Part shown: positions 15,122 to 23,674 of the stretch, in pieces
Layout: each line of letters starts with the position of its first letter
How positions within the stretch are numbered: position 1 is the first letter of the stretch
From: Kitasatospora phosalacinea
Lineage (GTDB): Bacteria > Actinomycetota > Actinomycetes > Streptomycetales > Streptomycetaceae
Assembly: GCF_000717185.1 (NCBI RefSeq)
Contig: NZ_JNYE01000032.1
Span: 1-64,000, forward strand
Direction: 5' to 3'
Length of the DNA: 64,000 bases
Position numbers and translations under genes: made by a program
The notes under the pieces: model-generated
Told to the model about the DNA's origin: nothing
Databases searched by the model: none
The model's input: the letters and a program-made list of their open reading frames with translations, nothing else

Positions 15122-17548
15122 ATGAAGGACACCACCCCGCTCGACCAGGGCTGGAGCCTGCACCACGAAGGGGACCGGCTGCCCGCCACCGTTCCGGGCT
15201 GCGTCCACACCGACCTGCTGGACGCCGGGCTGATCCCCGACCCGTTCCTGGACACCAACGAGCTGGAGGTGGCCTGGGTCGGCCGCCGCGACTGGACCTA
15301 CACGCTGGAACTGCCCGCCCACGGCAGCCGCCACGAGCGCACCGACCTGGTCTTCGACGGCCTCGACACCGCCGCCACCGTCACCCTCGGCGGCACCGAA
15401 CTCGGCTCCACCCGCAACATGCACCGCCGCTACCGCTTCGACGCCACCGGCCTGGACGGCGAACTGCAGGTCGCCTTCACCAGCGCCTACACCGAGGCCG
15501 AACGCGTCCGCACCCTGGTCGGCGACCGGCCCAACGTCTACCCCGAACCGTTCCAGTACATCCGCAAGATGGCCAGCAGCTTCGGCTGGGACTGGGGCCC
15601 GACCCTGCCCAGCGCGGGCATCTGGAAGCCCGCCCGGCTGGAGCACTGGTCCACCGCCCGGATCGCCGAGGTCCGCCCGCTGGTCACCGTCGACGGCAGC
15701 ACCGGCCTGGTCGAGCTGCACGTCACCGTCGAGCGCACCGCCACCGGCACCGGCCGCCCGCTCACCCTCCGCGCCTCGGTGGCCGGCGCCCTCGCCGAGG
15801 CCGTCCTGGACGGCGACACCGCCGTCCTCACCCTGGAGGCCGCCGACGTCGCCCTCTGGTGGCCCCGCGGCTACGGCGAACAGCCCCGCTACGACCTCGG
15901 CCTCACCCTCGCCGACGGCGACGACCTGCTCGACGCCTGGCAGCGCCGGATCGGCTTCCGCACCGTCGAACTGCACCGCACCCCCGACGCCACCGGCACC
16001 CCCTTCACCCTCGCCGTCAACGGCGAGGCGCTGTTCGTCCGCGGCGCCAACTGGATCCCCGACGACACCCTGATCACCCGCGTCACCCCCACCCGCTACC
16101 GCCACCGCCTCCAGCAGGCCGCCGACGCCAACATCGACCTGATCCGGGTCTGGGGCGGCGGCATCTACGAGCAGGAGGCCTTCTACGAGGCCTGCGACGA
16201 ACTCGGCCTGCTGGTCTGGCAGGACTTCCTGTTCGCCTGCTCCGCCTACCCCGAGGAGCAGCCGCTGCGCGGCGAGATCGAGGCCGAGGCCCGCGACAAC
16301 GTGGTGCGCCTGATGCCGCACCCCTCGCTGGTGCTGTGGAACGGCAACAACGAGAACCTCTGGGGCTTCCGCGACTGGGGCTGGGAGGAGGAGCTCAAGG
16401 GCGACGCGGCCGGTGCCGACTCCTGGGGCGAGGGCTACTACCTCGGCGTGCTGCCCCGGATCGTCGCCGAACTCGACCCCACCCGCCCGTACGCGGCCGG
16501 CAGCCCCTGGTCCGGCAGCTGGGACCACCACCCCAACGACGTCGACCACGGCACCCACCACTCCTGGGAGGTCTGGAACCGCCAGGACTTCGCCGAGTAC
16601 CGCGACAGCGTCCCCCGCTTCGTCGCCGAGTTCGGCTGGCAGGCCCCGCCCGCGTACGCCACCCTGCGCCGCGCCCTGCCGACCGAGGACCTCGCCGCCG
16701 ACTCGCCCGGCATGCTGCACCACCAGAAGGCCGAGGACGGCAACGGCAAGCTGAACCGCGGCGTCGAGCGGCACTTCGAACTGCCCACCGGCCCCGGCGC
16801 GTTCGACCGCTGGCACTACCTCACCCAGCTGGTCCAGGCCCGCGCGATCGCCACCGGCATCGAGCACTGGCGCTCGCACTGGCCGCACTGCGCCGGCACC
16901 GTCGTCTGGCAGATCAACGACTGCTGGCCGGTCTCCTCCTGGGCCGCCGTCGACGGCGACGGACGCCTCAAGCCGCTCCACCACGAACTGCGCCGCCTCT
17001 ACGCCGACCGGCTGCTCACCCTGCAGCCCGCCGACCGCGACGGCGCCCCCCGGATCGCCCTGGTCAACCAGGGCGCCGAGGCCTGGACCACCGCGCTGCG
17101 CCTGCGCCGCCTGGACGCCGACGGCCACGTCATCGCCGAGACCACCGCCGAACTCACCGCCGACCCCCGCAGCGTGCACCAACTCCCCGTCCCCGACGGG
17201 CTGCTGCCCACCGACGGCTCCGGCAAGGAATACCTGGTCGCCGACGCGGACGGCCTGCGCGCCGTGCACTTCCCCGTCCCCGACAAGGCCTTCGCCTACC
17301 CCGCCCCGGAGTACGACCTGGCCGTCGAGGAGACCGGGGACGGCGCCCACGAGGTGGTCGTCACCGCCCGCACCCTGGTCCGCGACCTGCTGCTGCAGGC
17401 CGACCGGATCGACCCGGCCGCCACTGCCGACCGCGGCCTGACCACCCTGCTGCCCGGCGAGCACACCACCATCCGGGTGCACGGCGTCACCGGCACGCCG
17501 ACCGCCGAGCAGGTCCGGGCGGCCCTCTTCTGCGTCGAACCGTCCTGA
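15122..17548 (+). CDS. GH2 beta-mannosidase
   Basis: Cytoplasmic exo-enzyme (808 aa, no signal peptide) releasing mannose from manno-oligosaccharides. It has the GH2 order: sugar-binding domain (from LDQGWSLHHEGD), Ig-like domain, catalytic barrel and C-terminal domains. The proton donor is Glu411 in WNGNNENLWGF and the nucleophile Glu503 in FVAEFGWQ. The opening PATVPGCVHTDLL, with VHTDLLDAGLIPDPF, is characteristic of beta-mannosidases rather than beta-galactosidases. ATG 15122 has AAGGAG 8 bases upstream. Works with mannanase, the binding proteins and ManA in one pathway; controlled by operators C and D. Confidence 0.95.
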   Translation: MKDTTPLDQGWSLHHEGDRLPATVPGCVHTDLLDAGLIPDPFLDTNELEVAWVGRRDWTYTLELPAHGSRHERTDLVFDGLDTAATVTLGGTELGSTRNMHRRYRFDATGLDGELQVAFTSAYTEAERVRTLVGDRPNVYPEPFQYIRKMASSFGWDWGPTLPSAGIWKPARLEHWSTARIAEVRPLVTVDGSTGLVELHVTVERTATGTGRPLTLRASVAGALAEAVLDGDTAVLTLEAADVALWWPRGYGEQPRYDLGLTLADGDDLLDAWQRRIGFRTVELHRTPDATGTPFTLAVNGEALFVRGANWIPDDTLITRVTPTRYRHRLQQAADANIDLIRVWGGGIYEQEAFYEACDELGLLVWQDFLFACSAYPEEQPLRGEIEAEARDNVVRLMPHPSLVLWNGNNENLWGFRDWGWEEELKGDAAGADSWGEGYYLGVLPRIVAELDPTRPYAAGSPWSGSWDHHPNDVDHGTHHSWEVWNRQDFAEYRDSVPRFVAEFGWQAPPAYATLRRALPTEDLAADSPGMLHHQKAEDGNGKLNRGVERHFELPTGPGAFDRWHYLTQLVQARAIATGIEHWRSHWPHCAGTVVWQINDCWPVSSWAAVDGDGRLKPLHHELRRLYADRLLTLQPADRDGAPRIALVNQGAEAWTTALRLRRLDADGHVIAETTAELTADPRSVHQLPVPDGLLPTDGSGKEYLVADADGLRAVHFPVPDKAFAYPAPEYDLAVEETGDGAHEVVVTARTLVRDLLLQADRIDPAATADRGLTTLLPGEHTTIRVHGVTGTPTAEQVRAALFCVEPS

Positions 17549-17586
17549 ACCGCCTTGCAGTAGACGGTAGTTGAGATCCGTGCCAC

Positions 17587-17618
17587 GGGCCGGGCCCGCC
17601 TCCGGGCGAGCCCGGCCC
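17587..17618 (+). terminator. Hairpin after the beta-mannosidase gene
   Basis: Arms GGGCCGGGC (17587-17595) and GCCCGGCCC (17610-17618) with further pairing inside the loop. No T-tract. Located 39 bp after the stop. Confidence 0.5.
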
Positions 17619-17779
17619 GGGTGCGTGCGGGGCCCCGCTGTGCCTTGAATGGTCGCGGTGCCGCCGTCCAGCCGCCCGGGCCGTACGAGCGCACCGCCCG
17701 GGCCGCACGAGCGCTCCGGAGCACCACGCCCGCCGGGCCCGGCCGTCCGCCGCCGCCCGGCCCCGGATCGGAGACACCC

Positions 17780-18607
17780 ATGCCCCACTGCACCACCCGC
17801 GACGGCGTCGAGATCTTCTACAAGGACTGGGGGAGCGGCCGCCCGGTCGTCTTCATCCACGGCTGGCCGCTGAACGGCGACGCCTGGCAGGACCAGCTGA
17901 AGGCCGTCGCCGACGCGGGCTTCCGCGGCATCGCCCACGACCGGCGCGGCCACGGCCGCTCCACCCCCGTGTGGGACGGCTACGACTTCGACACCTTCGC
18001 CGACGACCTGAACGACCTGCTCACCAGCCTCGACCTGCGCGACGTCACCCTCGTCGCGCACTCCATGGGCGGCGGCGAACTCGCCCGCTACATCGGCCGG
18101 CACGGCACCGCCCGGATCCGTTCCGCGGTGCTGCTCTCCGCCATCCCGCCGCTGATGCTCCAGGGCCCGGACAACCCCGAGGGCGTGCCGCAGTCCGTCT
18201 TCGACGGCATCAAGGCCGGCATCCTCAAGGAGCGCTCGCAGTTCTGGAAGGACTCCTCGGTCGGCTTCTTCTCCGCGAACCGCCCCGGCAGCAAGGCCAC
18301 CGAGGGCAACAAGGACGCCTTCTGGTACATGGCCATGGCCGAGACGATCCAGGGCGGCGTCGCCTGCGTGGACGCCTTCGCGCACACCGACTTCCACGAG
18401 GACCTGAAGAACTTCGACGTCCCGCTGCTGGTCGTCCACGGCGACGACGACCAGATCGTCCCGATCGACGCCACCGGCCGCAAGACCGCCGCCCTCGTCC
18501 CCGGCGCGGTGCTCAAGGTCTACGAGGGCGGCTCGCACGGCATCGCCCTCGTGCCCGGCGACAAGGAGAGGTTCAACCAGGACCTGATCGAGTTCCTGAA
18601 ATCCTGA
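17780..18607 (+). CDS. Alpha/beta hydrolase, non-heme chloroperoxidase-like
   Basis: A 275-aa cytosolic alpha/beta hydrolase. Oxyanion-hole HGWPLNGDAW, nucleophile elbow AHSMGGG, acid Asp in HGDDDQIVP, and catalytic His in GGSHGIAL near the C-terminus are all visible. This pattern is that of the cofactor-free haloperoxidase/esterase group; the real substrate is usually an ester. ATG 17780 begins MPHCTTRDGVEIFYKDWG after a weak GGAGAC site. It stands alone between the mannan region and the ADP-ribosylglycohydrolase gene. Confidence 0.9.
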   Translation: MPHCTTRDGVEIFYKDWGSGRPVVFIHGWPLNGDAWQDQLKAVADAGFRGIAHDRRGHGRSTPVWDGYDFDTFADDLNDLLTSLDLRDVTLVAHSMGGGELARYIGRHGTARIRSAVLLSAIPPLMLQGPDNPEGVPQSVFDGIKAGILKERSQFWKDSSVGFFSANRPGSKATEGNKDAFWYMAMAETIQGGVACVDAFAHTDFHEDLKNFDVPLLVVHGDDDQIVPIDATGRKTAALVPGAVLKVYEGGSHGIALVPGDKERFNQDLIEFLKS

Positions 18608-18650
18608 AGTCCCGACGCCCCCTCCGGGCGGTTCCGGCAGGATGCACGGC

Positions 18651-19673
18651 ATGACCGCCACCCCCGCCACCGCCCGGCAGGCCGCCCGCGACGCACTGGA
18701 GGGCCTGGCCCTCGGGGACGCCTTCGGGGAGCGCTGGTTCAAGCTGTTCCGGACGCCCGCCGAGGCGTTCGAGCAGATCCGGACCCGGCGCACCCCCGAG
18801 GAGGCGCCCTGGTACTGGACCGACGACACCGCGACCGCCCTGTGCGTGTACCGGGCACTGCTCGACTACGACGGGATCGGCCGCGACGGGATCGGTCGCG
18901 ACGGGATCGGTCGCGACGGGATCGGCCGCACCCGGCTCGCCGCGATGTTCGGCGCCACCTTCCTCGCCGACCCGGGCCGCGGCTACGGCCGCGGCATGAA
19001 GCGGCTGCTGCCCGTCCTCGCCGAGCACCCGCAGCGCTGGAAGGACGAGGCCGTCACGCTGTTCGACGGGCAGGGCAGCCTCGGCAACGGCGCCGCGATG
19101 CGGGTCGCCCCGCTCGGCGCCTGGTTCGCCGCGGACCTCGACGAGGCCGCCGAGCAGGCCGTGCACTCCGCCGAGGTCACCCACGCCCACCCCGAGGGCA
19201 TCGCCGGGGCCGTCGCCGTCGCCCTGGCCGCCGCGCTCGCCGCCCGCGGCCGGACGGACGCGGGCGGCCGGCCGGGCGGACGGCCGGGGAACGCCCCGGC
19301 CGGGGCGGAGCTGCTGCGTGAGGTCGCCGCCCGCACCCCCGGCGGGGCGATCCGCGAGGGCGTCACCGCCGCCGCCGACCTGCCCGCCGCGACGGAGCCC
19401 TGGCGGGCCGCCGACCTGCTCGGCAGCGGGCAGCGGGTCCGCGCCTCCGACACCGTGCCGTTCGCACTCTGGTCCGCCGCCCATCACCTCGACAGCCTCA
19501 CCGACGCGCTGTGGACCACCGCCGAGGGCCTCGGCGACGTCGACACCACCTGCGCCATCACCGGCGGCGTGGTCGCCGCCCGCACCGGCCTGTCCGGCGT
19601 CCCGGCCGCCTGGCGGGAGCGCCGCGAGGAGCTGCCGGGGTGGGTGGCGCACCCGGGCGTGCCGGGGGAGTAG
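18651..19673 (+). CDS. ADP-ribosylglycohydrolase family protein
   Basis: A 340-aa enzyme of the ADP-ribosyl(dinitrogen-reductase) hydrolase family, which removes ADP-ribose from proteins or small molecules using two metal ions. The family marks are LEGLALGDAFGERW near the N-terminus, WYWTDDTATALCVY (first metal site), VTHAHPEGIAGAVAVA, and GDVDTTCAITGGVVAAR (second metal site). ATG 18651 is preferred because GGCAGGA is well placed; ATG 18642 overlaps that site. After the first metal site lies an in-frame 15-bp repeat giving four GIGRD units, absent from the family core. The stop lies in a 23-bp tandem repeat. Confidence 0.9.
   Translation: MTATPATARQAARDALEGLALGDAFGERWFKLFRTPAEAFEQIRTRRTPEEAPWYWTDDTATALCVYRALLDYDGIGRDGIGRDGIGRDGIGRTRLAAMFGATFLADPGRGYGRGMKRLLPVLAEHPQRWKDEAVTLFDGQGSLGNGAAMRVAPLGAWFAADLDEAAEQAVHSAEVTHAHPEGIAGAVAVALAAALAARGRTDAGGRPGGRPGNAPAGAELLREVAARTPGGAIREGVTAAADLPAATEPWRAADLLGSGQRVRASDTVPFALWSAAHHLDSLTDALWTTAEGLGDVDTTCAITGGVVAARTGLSGVPAAWRERREELPGWVAHPGVPGE
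18871..18930 (+). repeat. In-frame 15-bp tandem repeat, 4 copies, inside the ADP-ribosylglycohydrolase gene
   Basis: Units ACGGGATCGGTCGCG start at 18871, 18886, 18901 and 18916, differing at one or two bases. They encode GIGRD repeats; gain or loss of units would keep the frame. Confidence 0.95.
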
Positions 19674-19782
19674 CGCCGCTACCCGGCGGGCCGTAGCGGT
19701 GCTGAGCGGCGGGCCGTAGCGGTGCTGAGCGGCGGGCCGTAGCGCCGCTACCCGGCGGGCCGTAGCACCGCTAAGCGGCGGG
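19670..19782. repeat. 23-bp tandem repeat (about 4.8 copies) between convergent genes
   Basis: Units based on CGGCGGGCCGTAGCGGTG + CTGAG start at 19684, 19707, 19730 and 19753, with partial copies at both ends. The first two full units are identical. Variants AGCGGTGCT and AGCACCGCT can pair, so the array may act as a two-way terminator. Both flanking stop codons (19671-19673 forward, 19771-19773 reverse) lie inside it. Confidence 0.85.
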
Positions 19783-20670
19783 GGCGTCCAGCAGGGCGAG
19801 TTGGGCGGCGGTCAGGCGCAGGGCCCCGGCGGCGAGGTTCTGCCGCAGGTGCTCGGGGTTCGTCGTGCCGGGGATGGCCAGCACGTGCGGGCCGCGGTGC
19901 AGCGTCCAGGCCAGCCGGACCTGGGCGGGCGTCGCGCCGTGCGCGGCGGCGACGGCCCGGACCCGGGCGTCCCGTTCGGTGCCGGGGGCGGCCTCCCGGG
20001 CGGTGCCGGAGATGGCGAAGAACGGGACGAAGGCGATGCCGAGTCCGCGGCACAGCTCCAGCAGCCCGTTCTCGTCGGCCAGGCGCCGGTCCAGCCCGTA
20101 GGAGTTCTGCACGCACACCACGGGGGCGATCGCCCGGGCCTGGTGGACGTGCTCGGGGCGGGCGTTGGACAGGCCCAGGTGCCGGACCAGCCCGGCCCGC
20201 TGCAGCTCGGCGAGGGCGCCGAAGTGCTCGGTGACGGACTCCACGTCCGGCCCGTTGCGGCGCAGGTTGACCACGTCGAGGTGGTCGGTGCCGAGCTGGC
20301 GCAGGTTCTCCTCGACCTGGGCGCGCAGCTGCTCGGGCCGCGCCATGGTGTGCCACTCGCCGTCGGGGGTGCGGCCGGGCCCGACCTTCGTCACGACGGC
20401 GACCCGGTGGCCGCGCCAGCCCGCCAGCGCCCGGTTGAGCAGTTCGTTGGCGGAGCGCAGCGGCGAGAAGTAGAACGAGGCGGTGTCGACGTGGTCGACG
20501 CCCTGCTCGAACGCGGCGTGCAGCAGCCGGACGGCCGCCGCCCGGTCGATCGGCGGGCCGTCGGAGTTGCCGTGCATGCCGTTGCCGGTCAGCCGCATCG
20601 CGCCGTAGCCGATCCGGTTCACCTCCAGGTCGCCGAGCCTCCAGGTGCCTGCCGTCGCTGCGTCGCCCAT
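19771..20670 (-). CDS. Aldo/keto reductase
   Basis: NAD(P)H-dependent oxidoreductase of the AKR superfamily (299 aa, (beta/alpha)8 barrel). Visible: VNRIGYGAMRLTG, active-site Asp/Tyr in DHVDTASFYFSPLRSANELL, catalytic Lys in VVTKVGPG, the NLRRNG strand, and the coenzyme-binding LAIPGTTNPEHLRQNL segment near the C-terminus. ATG 20670 has GGAGGGG 8 bases upstream. Substrate unknown; the pattern is like oxidoreductases of the YajO/IolS type. Convergent with the ADP-ribosylglycohydrolase gene. Confidence 0.92.
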   Translation of the reverse strand: MGDAATAGTWRLGDLEVNRIGYGAMRLTGNGMHGNSDGPPIDRAAAVRLLHAAFEQGVDHVDTASFYFSPLRSANELLNRALAGWRGHRVAVVTKVGPGRTPDGEWHTMARPEQLRAQVEENLRQLGTDHLDVVNLRRNGPDVESVTEHFGALAELQRAGLVRHLGLSNARPEHVHQARAIAPVVCVQNSYGLDRRLADENGLLELCRGLGIAFVPFFAISGTAREAAPGTERDARVRAVAAAHGATPAQVRLAWTLHRGPHVLAIPGTTNPEHLRQNLAAGALRLTAAQLALLDAPAA

Positions 20671-20978
20671 GCGCACGTCCCCTCCGTCGGATGCCAGGAG
20701 ACGGAGTATGGGCCGGTCAGGGGGTGGGCCGACAGGGCCCGCGGGTGCGGGGAATCTCACCTCCGGACGGGGAACGAACGCATCGGCGCCGGGAGTTGGA
20801 TCCGGTGTACGAAGGGACGTCGACCGGCCGCCGAGCGGCCGTCGGCGGGCTCGGGGGAGGGGGTCGGCGGGGGCGGCAGCAGCGGATAGGCTGACCCGGC
20901 TGGTTCTTTGCCGAAATTTTCCTGTGCGCCGTACGACGTGTCGACGGCCTTGTCCTGCCCAGACGGAGGTACTCCGCC

Positions 20979-21653
20979 TTGCACGTCGACCAATGGATCA
21001 ACGACGTCCCACCGACCCTGGTGTACGTCATCATCGGCCTGATCATCGGCCTGGAGAGCCTGGGCATCCCGCTGCCCGGCGAGATCGCCCTGGTCACCGC
21101 CTCGCTGCTGGCCGCCAAGGGCACGGTCAGCCCGTGGGGCGTGGCGCTCTGCGCGATCGCGGGCGCGATCATCGGCGACTCGATCGGCTACGCGATCGGG
21201 CACAAGGGCGGACGGCCGCTGTTCGAGAAACTCGGCCGCAAGTTCCCCAAGCACTTCGGGCCCGACCACCTGGCCACCGCCGAGCGGCAGTTCCAGCGCT
21301 GGGGCATGTGGGCGGTCTTCTTCGGCCGCTTCGTCGCGCTGCTGCGGATCTTCGCGGGCCCGCTGGCCGGCACCCTGCGGATGCCGTACTGGAAGTTCCT
21401 GATCGCCAACGTGCTGGGCGGCGTGGTCTGGGCGGGCGGCACCACGCTGCTGGTCTACCAGGTCGGCAAGGTCGCCGAGAAGTACCTGCAGGGCGCCTCG
21501 TACATCGGGCTGGGCGCGGCCGTGCTGTTCGGCGCGGGCTCGGCGCTGTGGCTCAAGCGGAAGGCCAAGAAGTCCCGGGCCGAGCACCCGGAGCAGTCCG
21601 GCGGCAAGAGCGGCGAACCGCTCGCCGAGACCTTCGCGGAGAGCACCGACTGA
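20979..21653 (+). CDS. DedA-family membrane protein
   Basis: A 224-aa inner membrane protein with a VTT (DedA) domain. Characteristic segments are GLESLGIPLPGEIALVTASLLA, the GDSIGYAIGHKGG stretch, FQRWGMWAVFFGRFVALLRIFAGPLAG (with the conserved FxRxxPxxR-like site) and a C-terminal membrane helix followed by a charged tail. Relatives act as lipid scramblases or affect envelope homeostasis. TTG 20979 is the start, with GGAGG 9 bases upstream. A near-perfect terminator follows. Confidence 0.92.
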   Translation: MHVDQWINDVPPTLVYVIIGLIIGLESLGIPLPGEIALVTASLLAAKGTVSPWGVALCAIAGAIIGDSIGYAIGHKGGRPLFEKLGRKFPKHFGPDHLATAERQFQRWGMWAVFFGRFVALLRIFAGPLAGTLRMPYWKFLIANVLGGVVWAGGTTLLVYQVGKVAEKYLQGASYIGLGAAVLFGAGSALWLKRKAKKSRAEHPEQSGGKSGEPLAETFAESTD

Positions 21654-21671
21654 CCCCGCGCCGCCGCCCGT

Positions 21672-21711
21672 CCGAGGCCGCCGCGACCCCACCGGGTCGC
21701 GGCGGCCTCGG
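21672..21711 (+). terminator. Terminator hairpin after dedA
   Basis: An 18-bp perfect inverted repeat (arms 21672-21689 and 21694-21711) with a 4-base loop, 18 bp after the stop codon. No T-tract. Confidence 0.75.
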
Positions 21712-21775
21712 CGTGTCCCGGCGCGTGCCCGGGTAGGTTCGGCAGGCCCGAAGTGATCGCGAAGTGGGGAGAGCC

Positions 21776-22453
21776 ATGCAGAACGACCCGCAGCTGTGGA
21801 GCGCGGTGGACGAGTACGCCGAGGCGCTGCTGATCGGCCCGGACGAGGCCCTGGACGCCGCGCGGGAGGCCGCCGACGAGGCCGGGCTGCCGCAGATCGC
21901 GGTCGCCGCGAACCAGGGCAAGCTGCTGCACCTGCTGGCCCGGATCCGCGGCGCCCGGCGGATCCTGGAGATCGGCACGCTGGCCGGCTACAGCACCATC
22001 TGGCTGGCCCGCGCCCTGCCCGACGGCGGCACCCTGACCACCCTGGAGCTCGACCCGGCGCACGCCGCCGTCGCCACCGCCAACCTGGAACGGGCCGGCC
22101 TCGCCGACCGCGTCGAGGTCCGCCTCGGCCCGGCCCTGGACACCCTGGCGCAGCTGGTCGCGCAGGGCGGCGAACCGTACGACTTCTTCTTCGTCGACGC
22201 CGACAAGGCCAACATCCCGCAGTACGTCGAGGCCGCCCTCGCACTGGCGGGCCCCGGCGCGGTCGTCGTGGTCGACAACGTGGTGCGCGAGGGCCGGCTC
22301 GCCGACGCCGACAGCACCGACCCGGCGGTGCTCGGCGTGCGGCGGATGCACGAGCTGATCGCGGGCGAGAAGCGGCTGGACGCCACCACCGTGCAGACCG
22401 TCGGCAGCCGCGGCCACGACGGGTTCACCCTGATCAGGGTCCTGGAGGGGTAG
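21776..22453 (+). CDS. O-methyltransferase, caffeoyl-CoA type
   Basis: A 225-aa class I SAM-dependent methyltransferase (Methyltransf_3 family). SAM motif I appears as RILEIGTLAGYSTIWLA, the acidic loop as LTTLELDPAHAA, and the metal/substrate part as DFFFVDADKANIPQYVE and VVVDNVVREGRL. These proteins usually need a divalent ion and methylate catechol-like hydroxyls; the true substrate is unknown. ATG 21776 has GGGGAGAG just upstream. It stands 56 bp before a Gfo/Idh/MocA gene, possibly co-transcribed. Confidence 0.92.
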   Translation: MQNDPQLWSAVDEYAEALLIGPDEALDAAREAADEAGLPQIAVAANQGKLLHLLARIRGARRILEIGTLAGYSTIWLARALPDGGTLTTLELDPAHAAVATANLERAGLADRVEVRLGPALDTLAQLVAQGGEPYDFFFVDADKANIPQYVEAALALAGPGAVVVVDNVVREGRLADADSTDPAVLGVRRMHELIAGEKRLDATTVQTVGSRGHDGFTLIRVLEG

Positions 22454-22509
22454 CCCCGCCGGGGCCCCGCGCTCCCGGCGGCCGGGGCCGAGGTGGAAGA
22501 CTGGGCGGC

Positions 22510-23400
22510 ATGCGCATCGGACTCCTCGGCACCGGCCCCTGGGCGGGCTTCGTGCACGCCCCCGCCCTGGCCGCCCACCCCGACGTCACCTTCGCCGGAC
22601 TCTGGGGCCGCCGCCCCGAGGCCGCCGCCGAACTCGCGGCCGTCCACGGCGTCCCCGCCTACCCGACGGTCGACGCCCTGCTGGCCGACGTGGACGCGGT
22701 CGCGGTCGCCCTCCCGCCGGACGTGCAGGCCGAGTACGCGGCCCGGGCCGCCCGCGCGGGCAAGCACCTGCTGCTGGACAAGCCGGTCGCCGCGACCGTC
22801 GACGCCGCCCGCGCCGTCGAGGACGCGGCCGCCGCCACCGGCGTCGCCTCGGTGGTCTTCTTCACCACCCGCTTCGGCCCCACCCAGGAGGCCTGGATCA
22901 CCGAACAGGCCGCCGCGGGCGGCTGGTTCACCGCCCACAGCCACTGGATCGGCTCGGTCTTCACCACCGACAGCCCGTTCGCCGCCTCCCCCTGGCGCCA
23001 GCAGAAGGGCGCACTGTGGGACGTCGGCCCGCACGCCCTCTCCGTCCTGCTGCCCGTCCTCGGCGAGGTCGACCACCTCACCGCCGCCCCCGGCCCCGCC
23101 GACACCACCCACCTGGTGCTCCGCCACCGCGGCGGCGCCTCCAGCACCGTCACCCTCAGCCTGACCGCCCCGCCCGCCGCCTCCGCGAACGGCGCCGCCG
23201 TCGAACTCCGCGGCACCACCGGCGTCACCGCCCTCCCCGACCGCGACACCGAGGCCACCGACGCCTTCGCCCGCGCGATCGACGCCCTCCTGGCCGCCGC
23301 GGCCACCGGCACCCCGCACGCCTGCGACGTCGCCTTCGGACGGCAGGTGGTCGAGGTCCTGGCCGCCGCCGAGGAACAACTGCTGCGCGGCGGACGGTAG
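22510..23400 (+). CDS. Gfo/Idh/MocA-family oxidoreductase
   Basis: NAD(P)-dependent sugar-type dehydrogenase (296 aa). Rossmann motif RIGLLGTGPWAGFVHAPALAAH at the N-terminus, then the family signature LLLDKPVAATVDAA with the catalytic Lys of EKP/DKP, and a C-terminal alpha/beta domain containing WDVGPHALSVLLPVLG, where the GxH motif carries the probable catalytic His. No Shine-Dalgarno is obvious before ATG 22510. Substrate not predictable. Confidence 0.9.
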   Translation: MRIGLLGTGPWAGFVHAPALAAHPDVTFAGLWGRRPEAAAELAAVHGVPAYPTVDALLADVDAVAVALPPDVQAEYAARAARAGKHLLLDKPVAATVDAARAVEDAAAATGVASVVFFTTRFGPTQEAWITEQAAAGGWFTAHSHWIGSVFTTDSPFAASPWRQQKGALWDVGPHALSVLLPVLGEVDHLTAAPGPADTTHLVLRHRGGASSTVTLSLTAPPAASANGAAVELRGTTGVTALPDRDTEATDAFARAIDALLAAAATGTPHACDVAFGRQVVEVLAAAEEQLLRGGR

Positions 23401-23452
23401 CCGACGGCGGGCCGGGGCAGGGGACACGGGCCGGAGCACGGGCGGGGGACGG

Positions 23453-23602
23453 TCAGAGCGGCTCGGAGCGCTCCGCCGCCGCCGGACCCTCCCGCACCGC
23501 CCGCTCGACCTGCTCCTCGGTGCAGACCCGGGCCGGCGTCTTGCGGAGGTGCGCCTCCCGGCCGATGCGCACCCCGGGGAGGTTCGCGGCGTACATCGGC
23601 AC
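23453..23602 (-). CDS. Small hypothetical protein, 49 aa
   Basis: A short frame with almost complete GC3. It reads MPMYAANLPGVRIGREAHL, then a KTPARVCTEEQVE segment and a SEPL end. GTG 23602 has AAGG 7 bases upstream; ATG 23596 is the alternative start. No membrane span. It lies just 72 bp before (downstream of) a Gfo/Idh/MocA gene on the other strand. I do not recognise a family. The codon bias is the main evidence that it is real. Confidence 0.5.
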   Translation of the reverse strand: MPMYAANLPGVRIGREAHLRKTPARVCTEEQVERAVREGPAAAERSEPL

Positions 23603-23674
23603 TGCGGACCTTCGCCGAACGTCCACCGGGGGCGGTAGCCGGGCCAGGGTGCCCGGGGCGCGCCCGGGGCACGG

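Noticed and set aside
14831-18829. A 4-kb open frame on the minus strand opposite the beta-mannosidase and hydrolase genes
   Set aside because: Gly/Val/Asp/Ala-rich with no motifs; it mirrors genes with very high GC3 on the other strand, a usual artefact in such DNA.
19684-19775. CRISPR array
   Set aside because: The 23-bp units are directly adjacent with no spacers of unique sequence.
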